From positions 1-13,542 of the forward strand of contig JBCCRH010000129.1 of the NCBI GenBank assembly GCA_039208045.1: 13,542 nucleotides of DNA, read 5' to 3'. Below, piece by piece: positions 6,338-13,300 of this stretch (position 1 is its first letter; each line of letters begins with the position of its first letter). The notes under the pieces were generated by a model. That model was not told the origin of the DNA. It worked only from the letters and a program-made list of their open reading frames with translations, and did not search any database. Origin of the DNA: JBCCRH01 sp039208045 (GTDB lineage Bacteria; Bacteroidota; Bacteroidia; Chitinophagales; Saprospiraceae). A program made the position numbers and the translations under genes.

Positions 6338-6681
6338 AGTTTTGGTTTAAAAAAAATGAGGGAATTTGGGTTTCACATCTAGACTTGTCTCGTTAACGGA
6401 CGCTACAAAAGTGCGACAAGCGAGGTAACCAAATCCGTCAATCTGGTCACATTTTCCGTCAAATCTCCTGGTATACAGCGTTTTTGCTCCTTTTTCGCTA
6501 CAGAAAGTTGTAATATGCAACAGCGCCGCTCTCCATTGATTGCAAGACAAAGATGGCTCGAAGTGGAGCAGGTAAATAAGCGTGGAAATCGCCATTTTCA
6601 GGAATAAAGTGCTTCTACCTACGTCTTGCAGTTTTTACCTACAAGTCTAAAAAGTGCGTAGAAACCCCTATTTTTGAAAAC
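6338..6681. other. 344-bp divergent intergenic region
   Basis: This separates the leftward LytTR operon from the rightward NarL-type regulator, so it should carry promoters for both. It holds a 21-bp-spaced TTGACGGA direct repeat (6434-6462), a CGTTAACG palindrome (6391-6398) inside a CTTGTC/GACAAG inverted repeat (6384-6420), and two TACCTAC copies 20 bp apart (6616-6642). A Bacteroidota-like promoter for the leftward operon could be TTTG (6409-6406, minus) with TAGATGTG (6381-6374, minus), but the 24-bp spacing is longer than usual. An 82-codon minus-strand frame (6347-6595) lacks convincing protein character. Confidence 0.6.
6434..6462 (-). promoter_or_regulatory. 21-bp-spaced direct repeat upstream of the LytTR operon
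   Basis: TCCGTCAA occurs at 6434-6441 and 6455-6462. On the minus strand this is two TTGACGGA boxes exactly 21 bp apart, placing them on the same helix face. They lie about 100-125 bp before the LytTR-regulator ATG. Such spacing suits LytTR or AraC dimers, so autoregulation is a possibility (inference). Confidence 0.4.
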
Positions 6682-7347
6682 ATGACAAACACCATCAAAT
6701 TAGCCATCGCGGACGATCAGGTGCTCTTCCGAAAAGGGCTGCGCTTAATCCTCCGCGCTTATCAGGAAATTGAACTCATCATTGAAGCCAGCAATGGCCA
6801 AGAATTGATAGCTGCCATCGCCCAAGAAGAACCCGACGTCATCCTGATGGACTTACGAATGCCCGTGATGGATGGCATGGAAGCTACCGAGCAGATCAAA
6901 GTTCAATACCCCAAAATCAAGATCCTCCTCCTCACCTCCTACGATGAAGAGGAACTGATCAACCACCTGATGCGCGTGGGCGCGAATGGCTATTTATTGA
7001 AAAACGAGGAGCCCGAGATACTACGAGCAGCCATTATCGCCGTCGTCGAAAAAGAGTTTTACTTCAATGACTACGTCTCGAAGGCTCTACTAAAAGGCAT
7101 GCAAAAAAAACAGCGCGAAATACGCCCCTGGAAAACCGCCGACCACCTCCAACTCACAAAACGCGAAATGGAAGTGCTCACACTCATCTGCAAGGAGTAC
7201 ACCTCCGCCGAAATTGCAGAAGAACTCTTCATCAGCATCCGCACGGTCGAAAACCACCGCAAAAACCTAATGAACAAAACCAGCGTCCGCAACACCGCCG
7301 GCCTCGTCATTTTCTCGATTCGCAATCAGCTAGTGCAGCTGTCGTAG
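6682..7347 (+). CDS. NarL/FixJ-type response regulator
   Basis: A 221-aa regulator with an intact receiver (residues ~5-120) and a LuxR-type HTH (~157-221). The receiver has the acidic pair D11-D12, phospho-acceptor D57 (PDVILMDLRMP), T85 and K107. The HTH contains LTKREMEVLTLICKEYTSAE and RTVENHRKNLMNKT. This family pairs with HPK7 (HisKA_3) histidine kinases. Exactly such a kinase lies 1.9 kb downstream on the same strand (9259-10071), making a cognate pair likely. The two are separated by a repeat-filled gap and two other genes, so they may not share a transcript. The gene starts 345 bp from the divergent LytTR operon. TATTTTTG at 6669-6676 matches the Bacteroidota -7 box TAnnTTTG, but it is only 5 bp from the ATG and no -33 TTTG is seen. 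Confidence 0.93.
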   Translation: MTNTIKLAIADDQVLFRKGLRLILRAYQEIELIIEASNGQELIAAIAQEEPDVILMDLRMPVMDGMEATEQIKVQYPKIKILLLTSYDEEELINHLMRVGANGYLLKNEEPEILRAAIIAVVEKEFYFNDYVSKALLKGMQKKQREIRPWKTADHLQLTKREMEVLTLICKEYTSAEIAEELFISIRTVENHRKNLMNKTSVRNTAGLVIFSIRNQLVQLS

Positions 7348-7390
7348 GGGCTAATTCGCCAAAGTGCGTAGATGCGGGTGCTAGCTCAAC

Positions 7391-7427
7391 TCGCGGATTG
7401 CAAATCCGCTAAGCACGGGCTAGGTTT
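7391..7427 (+). repeat. 37-bp repeat containing a GCGGATTGCAAATCCGC palindrome, copy 1
   Basis: Identical over 37 bp to 7657-7693. The first half is the palindrome GCGGATT-GCA-AATCCGC; the second half is CTAAGCACGGGCTAGGTTT, which is not palindromic. The non-palindromic tail gives the element a direction (plus). Confidence 0.85.
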
Positions 7428-7483
7428 GTACGTTATTGAGTAAAGCGCTGCGCCAAAGGCGAATCACCCTAGAATAGATGGGA

Positions 7484-7498
7484 CTTGCCAAAGGCAAG
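7484..7498 (+). repeat. CTTGCC-AAA-GGCAAG hairpin
   Basis: A perfect 6-bp stem with a 3-nt loop. A related CGCC-AAA-GGCG hairpin lies at 7451-7461, and GCC-GGA-GGC and GCC-GTA-GGC versions lie near 7615 and 7728. They look like one family of mini-palindromes with variable loops. Confidence 0.55.
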
Positions 7499-7519
7499 CT
7501 CTCCCTAAGCGGGCAGATC

Positions 7520-7571
7520 GGCAAATTAGATGGGTGCGGGTGCCAGCTTCGAGTCGAGCCTTTAATTTGCC
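7520..7571. repeat. 9-bp inverted repeat, 34-nt spacer
   Basis: GGCAAATTA at 7520-7528 is the reverse complement of TAATTTGCC at 7563-7571. The spacer carries TGCGGGTGCCAGCTT, a near copy of the sequence at 7373-7387. Confidence 0.5.
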
Positions 7572-7582
7572 AAGATTTTTTC

Positions 7583-7612
7583 GTCCCTTTTTTATCGACT
7601 GAAAAAAGGGAC
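7583..7612. repeat. Perfect 11-bp hairpin GTCCCTTTTTT/AAAAAAGGGAC
   Basis: The arms 7583-7593 and 7602-7612 match perfectly around an 8-nt loop. The T-run lies inside the stem and not after it, and no T-run follows on either strand. It is therefore not a standard terminator in spite of its strength. Confidence 0.6.
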
Positions 7613-7656
7613 CCGCCGGAGGCAAGCTAGGAAGCGGCTATGAAAGAACAGTTAGC

Positions 7657-7693
7657 TCGCGGATTGCAAATCCGCTAAGCACGGGCTAGGTTT
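7657..7693 (+). repeat. 37-bp repeat, copy 2
   Basis: Identical over 37 bp to 7391-7427 and in the same direction, 266 bp away. Both copies are preceded by AGCTC, separated by two to four extra bases in copy 1. Confidence 0.85.
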
Positions 7694-7766
7694 TTCACTT
7701 CCGATGGCTAGAAGAAAAATGAACACGCCGTAGGCAACCAGGCAACAGCAGCGAAAGAACAAGCAA

Positions 7767-7795
7767 CCCGCAGATTGAAAATCGGCTAAGCACGG
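7767..7795 (+). repeat. Diverged third copy of the 37-bp repeat
   Basis: GCAGATTGAAAATCGGC followed by TAAGCACGG keeps the layout of copies 1 and 2. The changes in the two arms do not restore pairing at the third position, so this copy looks decayed and not structurally maintained. Confidence 0.6.
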
Positions 7796-7838
7796 ACACA
7801 CAAAACAACACTTTTCAAACCTAATAAAACAAAACAAC

Positions 7839-8615
7839 ATGAGTACCTTACTACGGTTGGAAGAAGTATCCAACAAACAGAAAACCTGGGAAGAATGCCT
7901 TCCCGCTAACCTTAGTGACCTATTTTATTATGAGGATAGCGACAATAAGCTAAAACGATACACCAATTATTTCAAGCTAGGGGACGATGCTATAGCACAG
8001 ATAGTAGCCCTTGGTGCTTCAAAAATTGACTGCTTTAGGATCATTATGGGGTGCGAGTACGACGCCGATGACAATCAGCTCAAATTTGCCCCTGTTTTTT
8101 CTATCGTCCCGGTAACTGGAAATGCTACGCACTACACGCTCACCTATGAGCCAGAAATAATAGAGACAAAACTAACCTTTGAAGGCTATATAGAAATCAC
8201 CTCCTCTATATCTAGCTTATTTAAACAACACTGGGCAGAACTAACCGACGATCAAATAACGAATGCTTTTCATGGAACTACAGTCAATAAAATCGATTTT
8301 AAGTACAATAAACCAGTCATTAAGCTAACGCCTGAAAACGCTTTTTCGAATAAGCGAATACGAAATTACACCATTATCCATAGTGATGTAGAAGGTATCA
8401 TTAAAGACCTAAAGTCGGTATCTGAGGAGGATCGCTATATTCATGTTTTTTTAGGGGCAGGCCTGACGGTACAGCTTACTCATCCTTTTAGTTTTAGGCC
8501 TATCATTGAAGTGTCTTCAGCATTGGCGTTTCCTGAAGATGGTTCGGGGCCAGGTAGTAATTATGATCGGGCTAAGCCTTGCCCTCCTTTTTGTCCCAAT
8601 CCTGGTGGAGGATAG
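7839..8615 (+). CDS. Unrecognised 258-aa protein with a CPPFC C-terminal tail
   Basis: I do not recognise a family. There is no signal peptide or membrane helix, so it is probably cytoplasmic. The body mixes strands and helices (FKLGDDAIAQIVALGASKID, FAPVFSIVPVTGNATHYTLT). It ends in a low-complexity, flexible-looking tail: Gly/Ser-rich EDGSGPGSNYDRAK, then PCPPFCPNPGGG with C248 and C252. Such a tail could bind metal, form a disulfide, or be a recognition tag. Base composition is lower in GC than the kinase gene downstream. It starts behind the A-rich leader CCTAATAAAACAAAACAAC and ends 20 bp before the seven-helix membrane protein gene, so it is likely the first gene of an operon with that gene and the kinase. 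Its role in the signalling block is unknown; ligand, adaptor or client are all possible. Confidence 0.85.
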   Translation: MSTLLRLEEVSNKQKTWEECLPANLSDLFYYEDSDNKLKRYTNYFKLGDDAIAQIVALGASKIDCFRIIMGCEYDADDNQLKFAPVFSIVPVTGNATHYTLTYEPEIIETKLTFEGYIEITSSISSLFKQHWAELTDDQITNAFHGTTVNKIDFKYNKPVIKLTPENAFSNKRIRNYTIIHSDVEGIIKDLKSVSEEDRYIHVFLGAGLTVQLTHPFSFRPIIEVSSALAFPEDGSGPGSNYDRAKPCPPFCPNPGGG

Positions 8616-8635
8616 TGACTAAAATGTCGTAAATC

Positions 8636-9280
8636 ATGGAGCAAAAAATAGCTGAATTCATCACTGATCTTGTACTCTACTCTGGAATATTACCAGCTTT
8701 GGTAGGCTTATTCAATACTCGACAGCTCAGAAACAATCAGAAGGCAATACTACTCTTAGTATTGCTTTCTATTGCTACTGAAGTAGCAGTCTACTGGATC
8801 GCCTACAATAGTGGGTTGCATAATATTGTCTTTTACTTATTTACGATTGCTGAGTTTACCTTGTTAGCTTATGTTTTCACCCAAAACTGGGAAAGGAATG
8901 ACAAGACTAAAGTCGCATGGATAGCTATTATTTTTTTCACACTTTTCGTTCTCCTTGATATGCTTTATCTCAGTGGCATCGAACAATTCAACAGCTACTC
9001 CACCTCTGTCGAAGCCCTACTCCTCATCGGCTTTGCCCTTAGCTTTTTCTATATCACCTTACGGGAATTAAAAATCAAATACCTAGAGCGCGAGCCGCTC
9101 TTTTGGATCAGCACGGGCGTGCTACTCTACTTTGCCAGTAGCCTCTTTATTTTTTTATTTACCAATACGGTCAATGCTTCTATGGAAGCCCTTTTCATTA
9201 TTTGGGGCATACATGGTATCTTTAGGATCTTACTCAATATCTTCTACAGCATTGCCTTATGGATCAGAGTTCCGGGGTAG
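8636..9280 (+). CDS. Seven-helix membrane protein, candidate sensor partner of the kinase
   Basis: A 214-aa protein made almost entirely of membrane helices, at about residues 8-26, 36-56, 62-83, 92-111, 123-143, 155-176 and 184-210. The loops are short, with no soluble domain. Charged residues lie at or within helices (E49, E73, D108, E126, E184, H193), leaving room for a ligand pocket or proton-sensitive site. It is not one of the named 7TM receptor families that I can identify. The gene starts 20 bp after the CPPFC-tail gene, and its last 22 bp overlap the start of the histidine kinase gene in another frame. This overlap usually marks translational coupling and complex formation. As the kinase lacks a sensor domain, a role as its membrane sensor is the best inference. 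A transporter-like role cannot be excluded. Confidence 0.88.
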   Translation: MEQKIAEFITDLVLYSGILPALVGLFNTRQLRNNQKAILLLVLLSIATEVAVYWIAYNSGLHNIVFYLFTIAEFTLLAYVFTQNWERNDKTKVAWIAIIFFTLFVLLDMLYLSGIEQFNSYSTSVEALLLIGFALSFFYITLRELKIKYLEREPLFWISTGVLLYFASSLFIFLFTNTVNASMEALFIIWGIHGIFRILLNIFYSIALWIRVPG

Positions 9281-10071
9281 ATACGACTTTACCGCTTATT
9301 TTATTGGGTGTCATCGGCATGTTGCTGCTGGCGCTGGCTATTATTGTCTTTTTTATCGTCTACCAGCGGCGCCTTTTTGCGCAGCAAGACCAAATCCGAG
9401 GCATGGAGGCGGCCTACCAAAAGGACTTGCTCGAATCCACCATTGCCGCCCAAGAAGTGGAGCGCAAGCGCGTCGCCACCGACTTGCATGACGGCGTAGG
9501 TAGCATCCTCTCCGCCATCCGCCTCTACGTCGCCCAATTTGCCACCACCGAGCGCAGCGACGACTTCCAAGAACTCATCACCGAAACCAAAGACATGGTC
9601 GACACCGCCATCGAACAAACCCGCGGCATCGCCCACAACCTCCTCCCTACTACCCTCGATCGCTTCGGCGTGCTCCGCGCCCTCCACGACCTCTGCCAAC
9701 GCATCCAAAAGCTTAATGGCCTCGACGTCCACTTCCATACCGATCAGCCCTACACCTTCACCAAACAACAAGACCTCGCCATCTACCGCATCATCCAAGA
9801 ACTCCTCAACAACACCCTCAAACACGCCCAAGCCTCCACCATCACCCTCCACTTCGAGCAACACCCCACCGCCCTCCACATCCGCTACTCCGACAACGGC
9901 CAAGGCATGAACCCCACCGAAATCCAAGCCCTTTCCACCGGCCTCGGCTTCAAAAGCATCGAAACCCGCGTCAACCTCATCAACGGCACCCTAGAGGTTA
10001 CTTCCGAAAAAGGCCAAGGCATCCAAGTCACCATCACCCTCCCGTCCCGCGAAATATTGGATATTACTTAG
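9259..10071 (+). CDS. HPK7-type (HisKA_3) sensor histidine kinase
   Basis: A 270-aa kinase: one membrane helix (~11-35), a short coiled linker (~38-68), a HisKA_3 dimerisation domain with phospho-acceptor H77 in ERKRVATDLHDGVGS, and a HATPase_c domain with N-box ELLNNTLKHA (N184/N185), G1 box SDNGQGM (D212), G2 GLGFKSIETRV and KGQGIQV. This class phosphorylates NarL-type regulators, as encoded at 6682-7347. There is no periplasmic or PAS sensor domain. The overlap with the seven-helix gene suggests sensing through that partner. The ATG at 9259 is chosen because it gives a full membrane helix. From ~9420 on, codons are strikingly C-ending, which opens long spurious frames on both strands. The last codons (EILDIT, stop) lie inside a dispersed hairpin repeat, so the true ancestral C-terminus may have differed. 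Confidence 0.93.
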   Translation: MDQSSGVDTTLPLILLGVIGMLLLALAIIVFFIVYQRRLFAQQDQIRGMEAAYQKDLLESTIAAQEVERKRVATDLHDGVGSILSAIRLYVAQFATTERSDDFQELITETKDMVDTAIEQTRGIAHNLLPTTLDRFGVLRALHDLCQRIQKLNGLDVHFHTDQPYTFTKQQDLAIYRIIQELLNNTLKHAQASTITLHFEQHPTALHIRYSDNGQGMNPTEIQALSTGLGFKSIETRVNLINGTLEVTSEKGQGIQVTITLPSREILDIT

Positions 10072-10099
10072 CCTTTGCATAGCTTAAATATCCAATATT
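10053..10099. repeat. AATATTGGATATT hairpin repeat, left copy
   Basis: AATATTGGATATT (10053-10065) and AATATCCAATATT (10087-10099) are perfect 13-bp inverted arms around 21 nt. The left arm is inside the kinase coding sequence and the kinase stop codon is in the loop. The reverse complement of the whole element recurs at 13490-13536. It could double as the kinase terminator. Confidence 0.85.
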
Positions 10100-10111
10100 G
10101 AGCTACCCGCC

Positions 10112-10164
10112 ACTCGTCACCCAAAACCCATCACCCCTAAACCCTCAAACCCCTAAACCCCCAA
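10112..10164 (+). repeat. C-rich degenerate heptamer-like tract
   Basis: Units such as CCCTAAA, CCCTCAAA, CCCCTAAA and CCCCCAAA follow one another with a period of 7-8 bp. The complementary strand is G-rich with quadruplex potential. Similar tracts in the opposite direction occur at 5115-5151 and 13437-13480. Confidence 0.7.
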
Positions 10165-10198
10165 ACCATTCGTACCATAATCCCTACCATTCGTACCA
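10165..10198 (+). promoter_or_regulatory. Two ACCATTCGTACCA boxes, 21 bp apart
   Basis: Identical 13-bp boxes at 10165-10177 and 10186-10198 are exactly two helical turns apart, about 107-140 bp before the T9SS gene start. A one-base-shorter version stands upstream of the lectin gene (5069-5080). Direct repeats at this spacing are typical of sites bound by LytTR or AraC-type dimers, and both kinds of regulator are encoded in this window. Binding is inference. Confidence 0.55.
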
Positions 10199-10304
10199 AA
10201 ACCCGCCTAAAATTTGGCAAAGCGCCCCCAATACCCCATTTTTAGTCATTCATCAAGAAATGAAAAACAACCCATTTATCTAATTTTTTAAAAACTACAG
10301 TTTT

Positions 10305-13300
10305 ATGAAGCGTATCTACCAGTTAGGTGTATTTATTTTTTTCCTCCTGCTAGGCAGCACGCAGTTGTTGGCACAGCCGGGGAATACGATTAATTTTCGA
10401 GATTCTTTTGTCCCTGGCACTTTTGTTTGTAACTATGATGGAGAAGTCAATGGGAGAAATAGTTATAAGTCTAGTCAAGTTGCAGACGCTGATGTAGGCT
10501 TTCGTTGGTCCGGTAGCCGATGGGAGATTTACGCCGTCGCACAAGGCACCGTCGTCTATTTCAGTAATTACGATGTAGGGCCCAACCCGCCTAATTTTGA
10601 AACGGGCAATTGGCAGCGTTCCGACGTTGATGTCCTCTTTGAGGTATCTGGCTCTGGCACCCAGGCTGTCGTCCTCGACTTTACGCTGGATGCCGGCCCA
10701 TTTGCCCCTGATGCAGGCGTACAAACCGGCCTAGGCGGCGGTACGCCGACAGGTGGTGTCTACTCTGGCCCTGGCGTAACCGACAATGGAAATGGTATGA
10801 CCTTTAGCTTTGACCCAGCGGCAGCGGGTGTCGGTACCGCTACCATTAGCTATGGCGATGGCCCAGGTGGGAATAATGTGACGCAGACGATTGAGGTGGA
10901 GTGTGAGATTAATTTTGGTCTTAGTAGTGGTTTTTCAGGACCATTATCATTTGTTGGCGAAGTGAATGGTCGTAATTCTTATAGTGGCACGTTAGGTACT
11001 GATGACATTACTATTTCTTGGAGTGGAACCCGATGGGAGAGCACTTCTAGTTCAGTTGGGTTAGCCCATACAAGTAATTACGATACCAGCCCGAACCCTC
11101 CTGATTTGGCTACTGGTAATTGGCAGGATGTTTTTGCGGTTGTGCTTACCCAATTAGACGGCTGCGGTACACAAGCCGTAGAATTGGATTTCCCGACCAT
11201 GTTTGATCCTGTATGTGCAAATGCAGGCGTGCAGACTGGCCTTGGCGGCGGCACCCCTGCTGGTGGCGTATACAGCGGCCCTGGCGTAACGGACGATGGC
11301 AATGGCATGACCTTTAGCTTTGATCCAGCGGCGGCAGGTACAGGCACAGCTACGATCACCTATGGCAGTGGTACTACCTCAGCAACAGCAACCATTGAAG
11401 TATCCGCAGCCCCTGATGCCACCTTCACCTCCACCCTCACCGAGGTCTGCGAGAATGGAGGCGCACAGTCCGACCTTGGTGGTGGACTACCGGAAGGTGG
11501 GGTGTACAGTGGCCCCGGCGTTACCGATGATGGCAACGGTATGACCTTTAGCTTTGATCCGGCAGCAGCGGGTGTGGGTGCACAGACGGTAACCTATACG
11601 GTGACCAGCTCGAACATTGATCAGGAGCAGACTACTGCACCCTTATTCACTGAGTTAAATCTTACTGTAGTTGGACCTTTCGCACAGTCCTTTGTTCCTA
11701 CTGCCACTCAAATTTGTGGGGCAGGCTTTTTGGTTAGCAACAATAGTGGTAGTGGTAATCTAACTATTGAATTATGGGATGCATTACCCAATGCAACTGG
11801 AGCTAATATGTTAGCAAATGGTATGGTTGCAGTGGCTGCCGGCAGTTATGCAGATGTATCCTGGGCAGCGGTGGATGTTATGCCTGGCACCACCTATTTT
11901 TTAGTAATAACTGGAGACGATAACATTTTCATCGGCATTGGTAATTCCTACGCGAATGGTCAGGCTTATGATTCAAATAGTTCACCTTTCAACCCTTTTC
12001 CTGATTCTGACTACACCTTCCGCACCTTCACCTGCTCCACCGGTGCTTGCACCGCCGAAGCTACGGCTGATATTGAAGTATTGGCAGCACCTACGGTTAC
12101 CTTCACCCCTGCCGTCACCACCTTTACAATCGGTACAGCGGTTGGCGGCATCCTAGGTGGTTCGCCAGAAGGCGGCGTATACAGTGGTCCTGGGGTCACC
12201 GATAGTGGCAATGGCTTATCCTTCTCTTTCAATCCCGACATCCCAGGAGTAGGCACACATACCCTTACGTATACCTTCACGGATGCGAATGGTTGTGTGG
12301 GGTCTGCAACTGCTGATGTGGTGGTAGAAGAAATGACGGGCCCTGCTAATGATATGTGCGATGGTGGTGCTGACATCAGTTCGCTCTTCGGCCAAGCGGA
12401 AGAGGAGCCACAGACTTCCGCTATTTTTAATAACAATGATGCTACCACTGATCCTTCTGACCCTGATTTTGGTTTGGAATGTTTTGGTGAGCCCGATGGC
12501 TTAGGTGGTGCCCCTTCTCTAGAGCGGACACTATGGTTCAACTTTGTAGGCGATGGTAGCACCTACTATATCACTACCGTAGAATGTGATGCTACCGATT
12601 ATATCGATGACGGAGATACCCAAATGGTCATCTATTCTGGTGGCTGTGATTCTTTAATGACAGTGGCTTGTAACGAGGATGGCCCAGATGCACAACAAGG
12701 TGGCCCATTCCCTGCGGGTATAGAGTTCCAGACAGAAGCTGGCGTCGAATACAAAATGATGATTGATGGCTTCGGCCCTGATTTCCCATCAGATGGGGAG
12801 TTTTGTGTGCAGGTGACTAAGCGTGGCGTCCCTACTACTGCCGTCACCTTCCAAGTAGATGCCTCACTATTAGTACAAAATGGTGAGCTTGCCCCTGATG
12901 GCATGTTCTTAGCGGGCGAATTCAGCGACTTCCAAAATATTGCGATGACCGAAGGCACCGACAATATCTGGACGGCGACCGTAGATATGGTACCAGGCAC
13001 CTACCGCTATAAGTTTAAAAATGGCGCGGATGGCTGGGAAACCATCGATACTTCCATCGGAGAAAACTGTACTACTGGCGATTTCGCCGATCGATTTGTA
13101 GAAGTAGGCGATATGGACTTCACGATTGACTTGGTCTGCTTTGCCTTCTGTGTCTCTTGTGACATGGTCGTAGGTACCGTACAAGAAATCTCTCAAACGG
13201 ATATCAAGATCTTCCCGAATCCGACGAATGACCGGGTGTTCTTTGAACATGTGCAGCCGGAGCGGGTGGATGTGATGAATAGCATGGGGCAGGTGGTGAG

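Larger units (their letters stand above)
7348..7838. other. 491-bp non-coding region packed with hairpins and repeats
   Basis: No protein gene is supported. It contains two identical 37-bp repeats (7391-7427, 7657-7693), a diverged third copy (7767-7795), four GCC-NNN-GGC mini-hairpins (near 7451, 7484, 7615, 7728), an inverted repeat GGCAAATTA/TAATTTGCC (7520-7571), an 11-bp perfect hairpin (7583-7612) and a repeated TGCGGGTGCYAGCTY (7373 and 7535). The last ~40 bp are an A-rich leader for the next gene. It reads as an accumulation of REP-like elements; a structured RNA is possible but unproven. Confidence 0.7.

Noticed and set aside
6347..6595. 82-codon minus-strand frame just upstream of the LytTR regulator
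   Set aside because: It has no recognisable motif and its composition is that of random intergenic sequence. It overlaps the probable promoter and the direct-repeat operator.
6669..6676. TATTTTTG as a Bacteroidota -7 promoter box for the NarL regulator
   Set aside because: It matches TAnnTTTG but sits 5 bp before the ATG with no -33 TTTG at the right distance. Not strong enough to list as a promoter.
6651..7372. 12-bp direct repeat AAAGTGCGTAGA flanking the NarL regulator gene (6651 and 7361), as a possible insertion footprint
   Set aside because: By a rough count, several 12-mer pairs are expected by chance in a window of this size, and no other sign of insertion is present.
7391..7795. 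Possible CRISPR array from the 37-bp repeats
   Set aside because: There are only two exact copies 266 bp apart plus one decayed copy, with no regular spacers and no cas genes. A palindromic dispersed repeat fits better.
9539..9910. Plus-strand frame of 123 codons within the kinase gene
   Set aside because: It is almost only Ser, Pro, Thr and Ala, an artefact of the codon bias in the kinase frame.
9301..9927. Long open frame on the minus strand (208 codons) opposite the kinase gene
   Set aside because: It is rich in Val, Gly, Asp and Glu and low in complexity, as expected from the complement of C-ending codons. The plus strand has a complete, motif-verified kinase.
10098..10283. 61-codon plus-strand frame before the T9SS gene
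   Set aside because: It is Pro/Asn/Ser-rich, translated from the C-rich heptamer tract and the repeated boxes.
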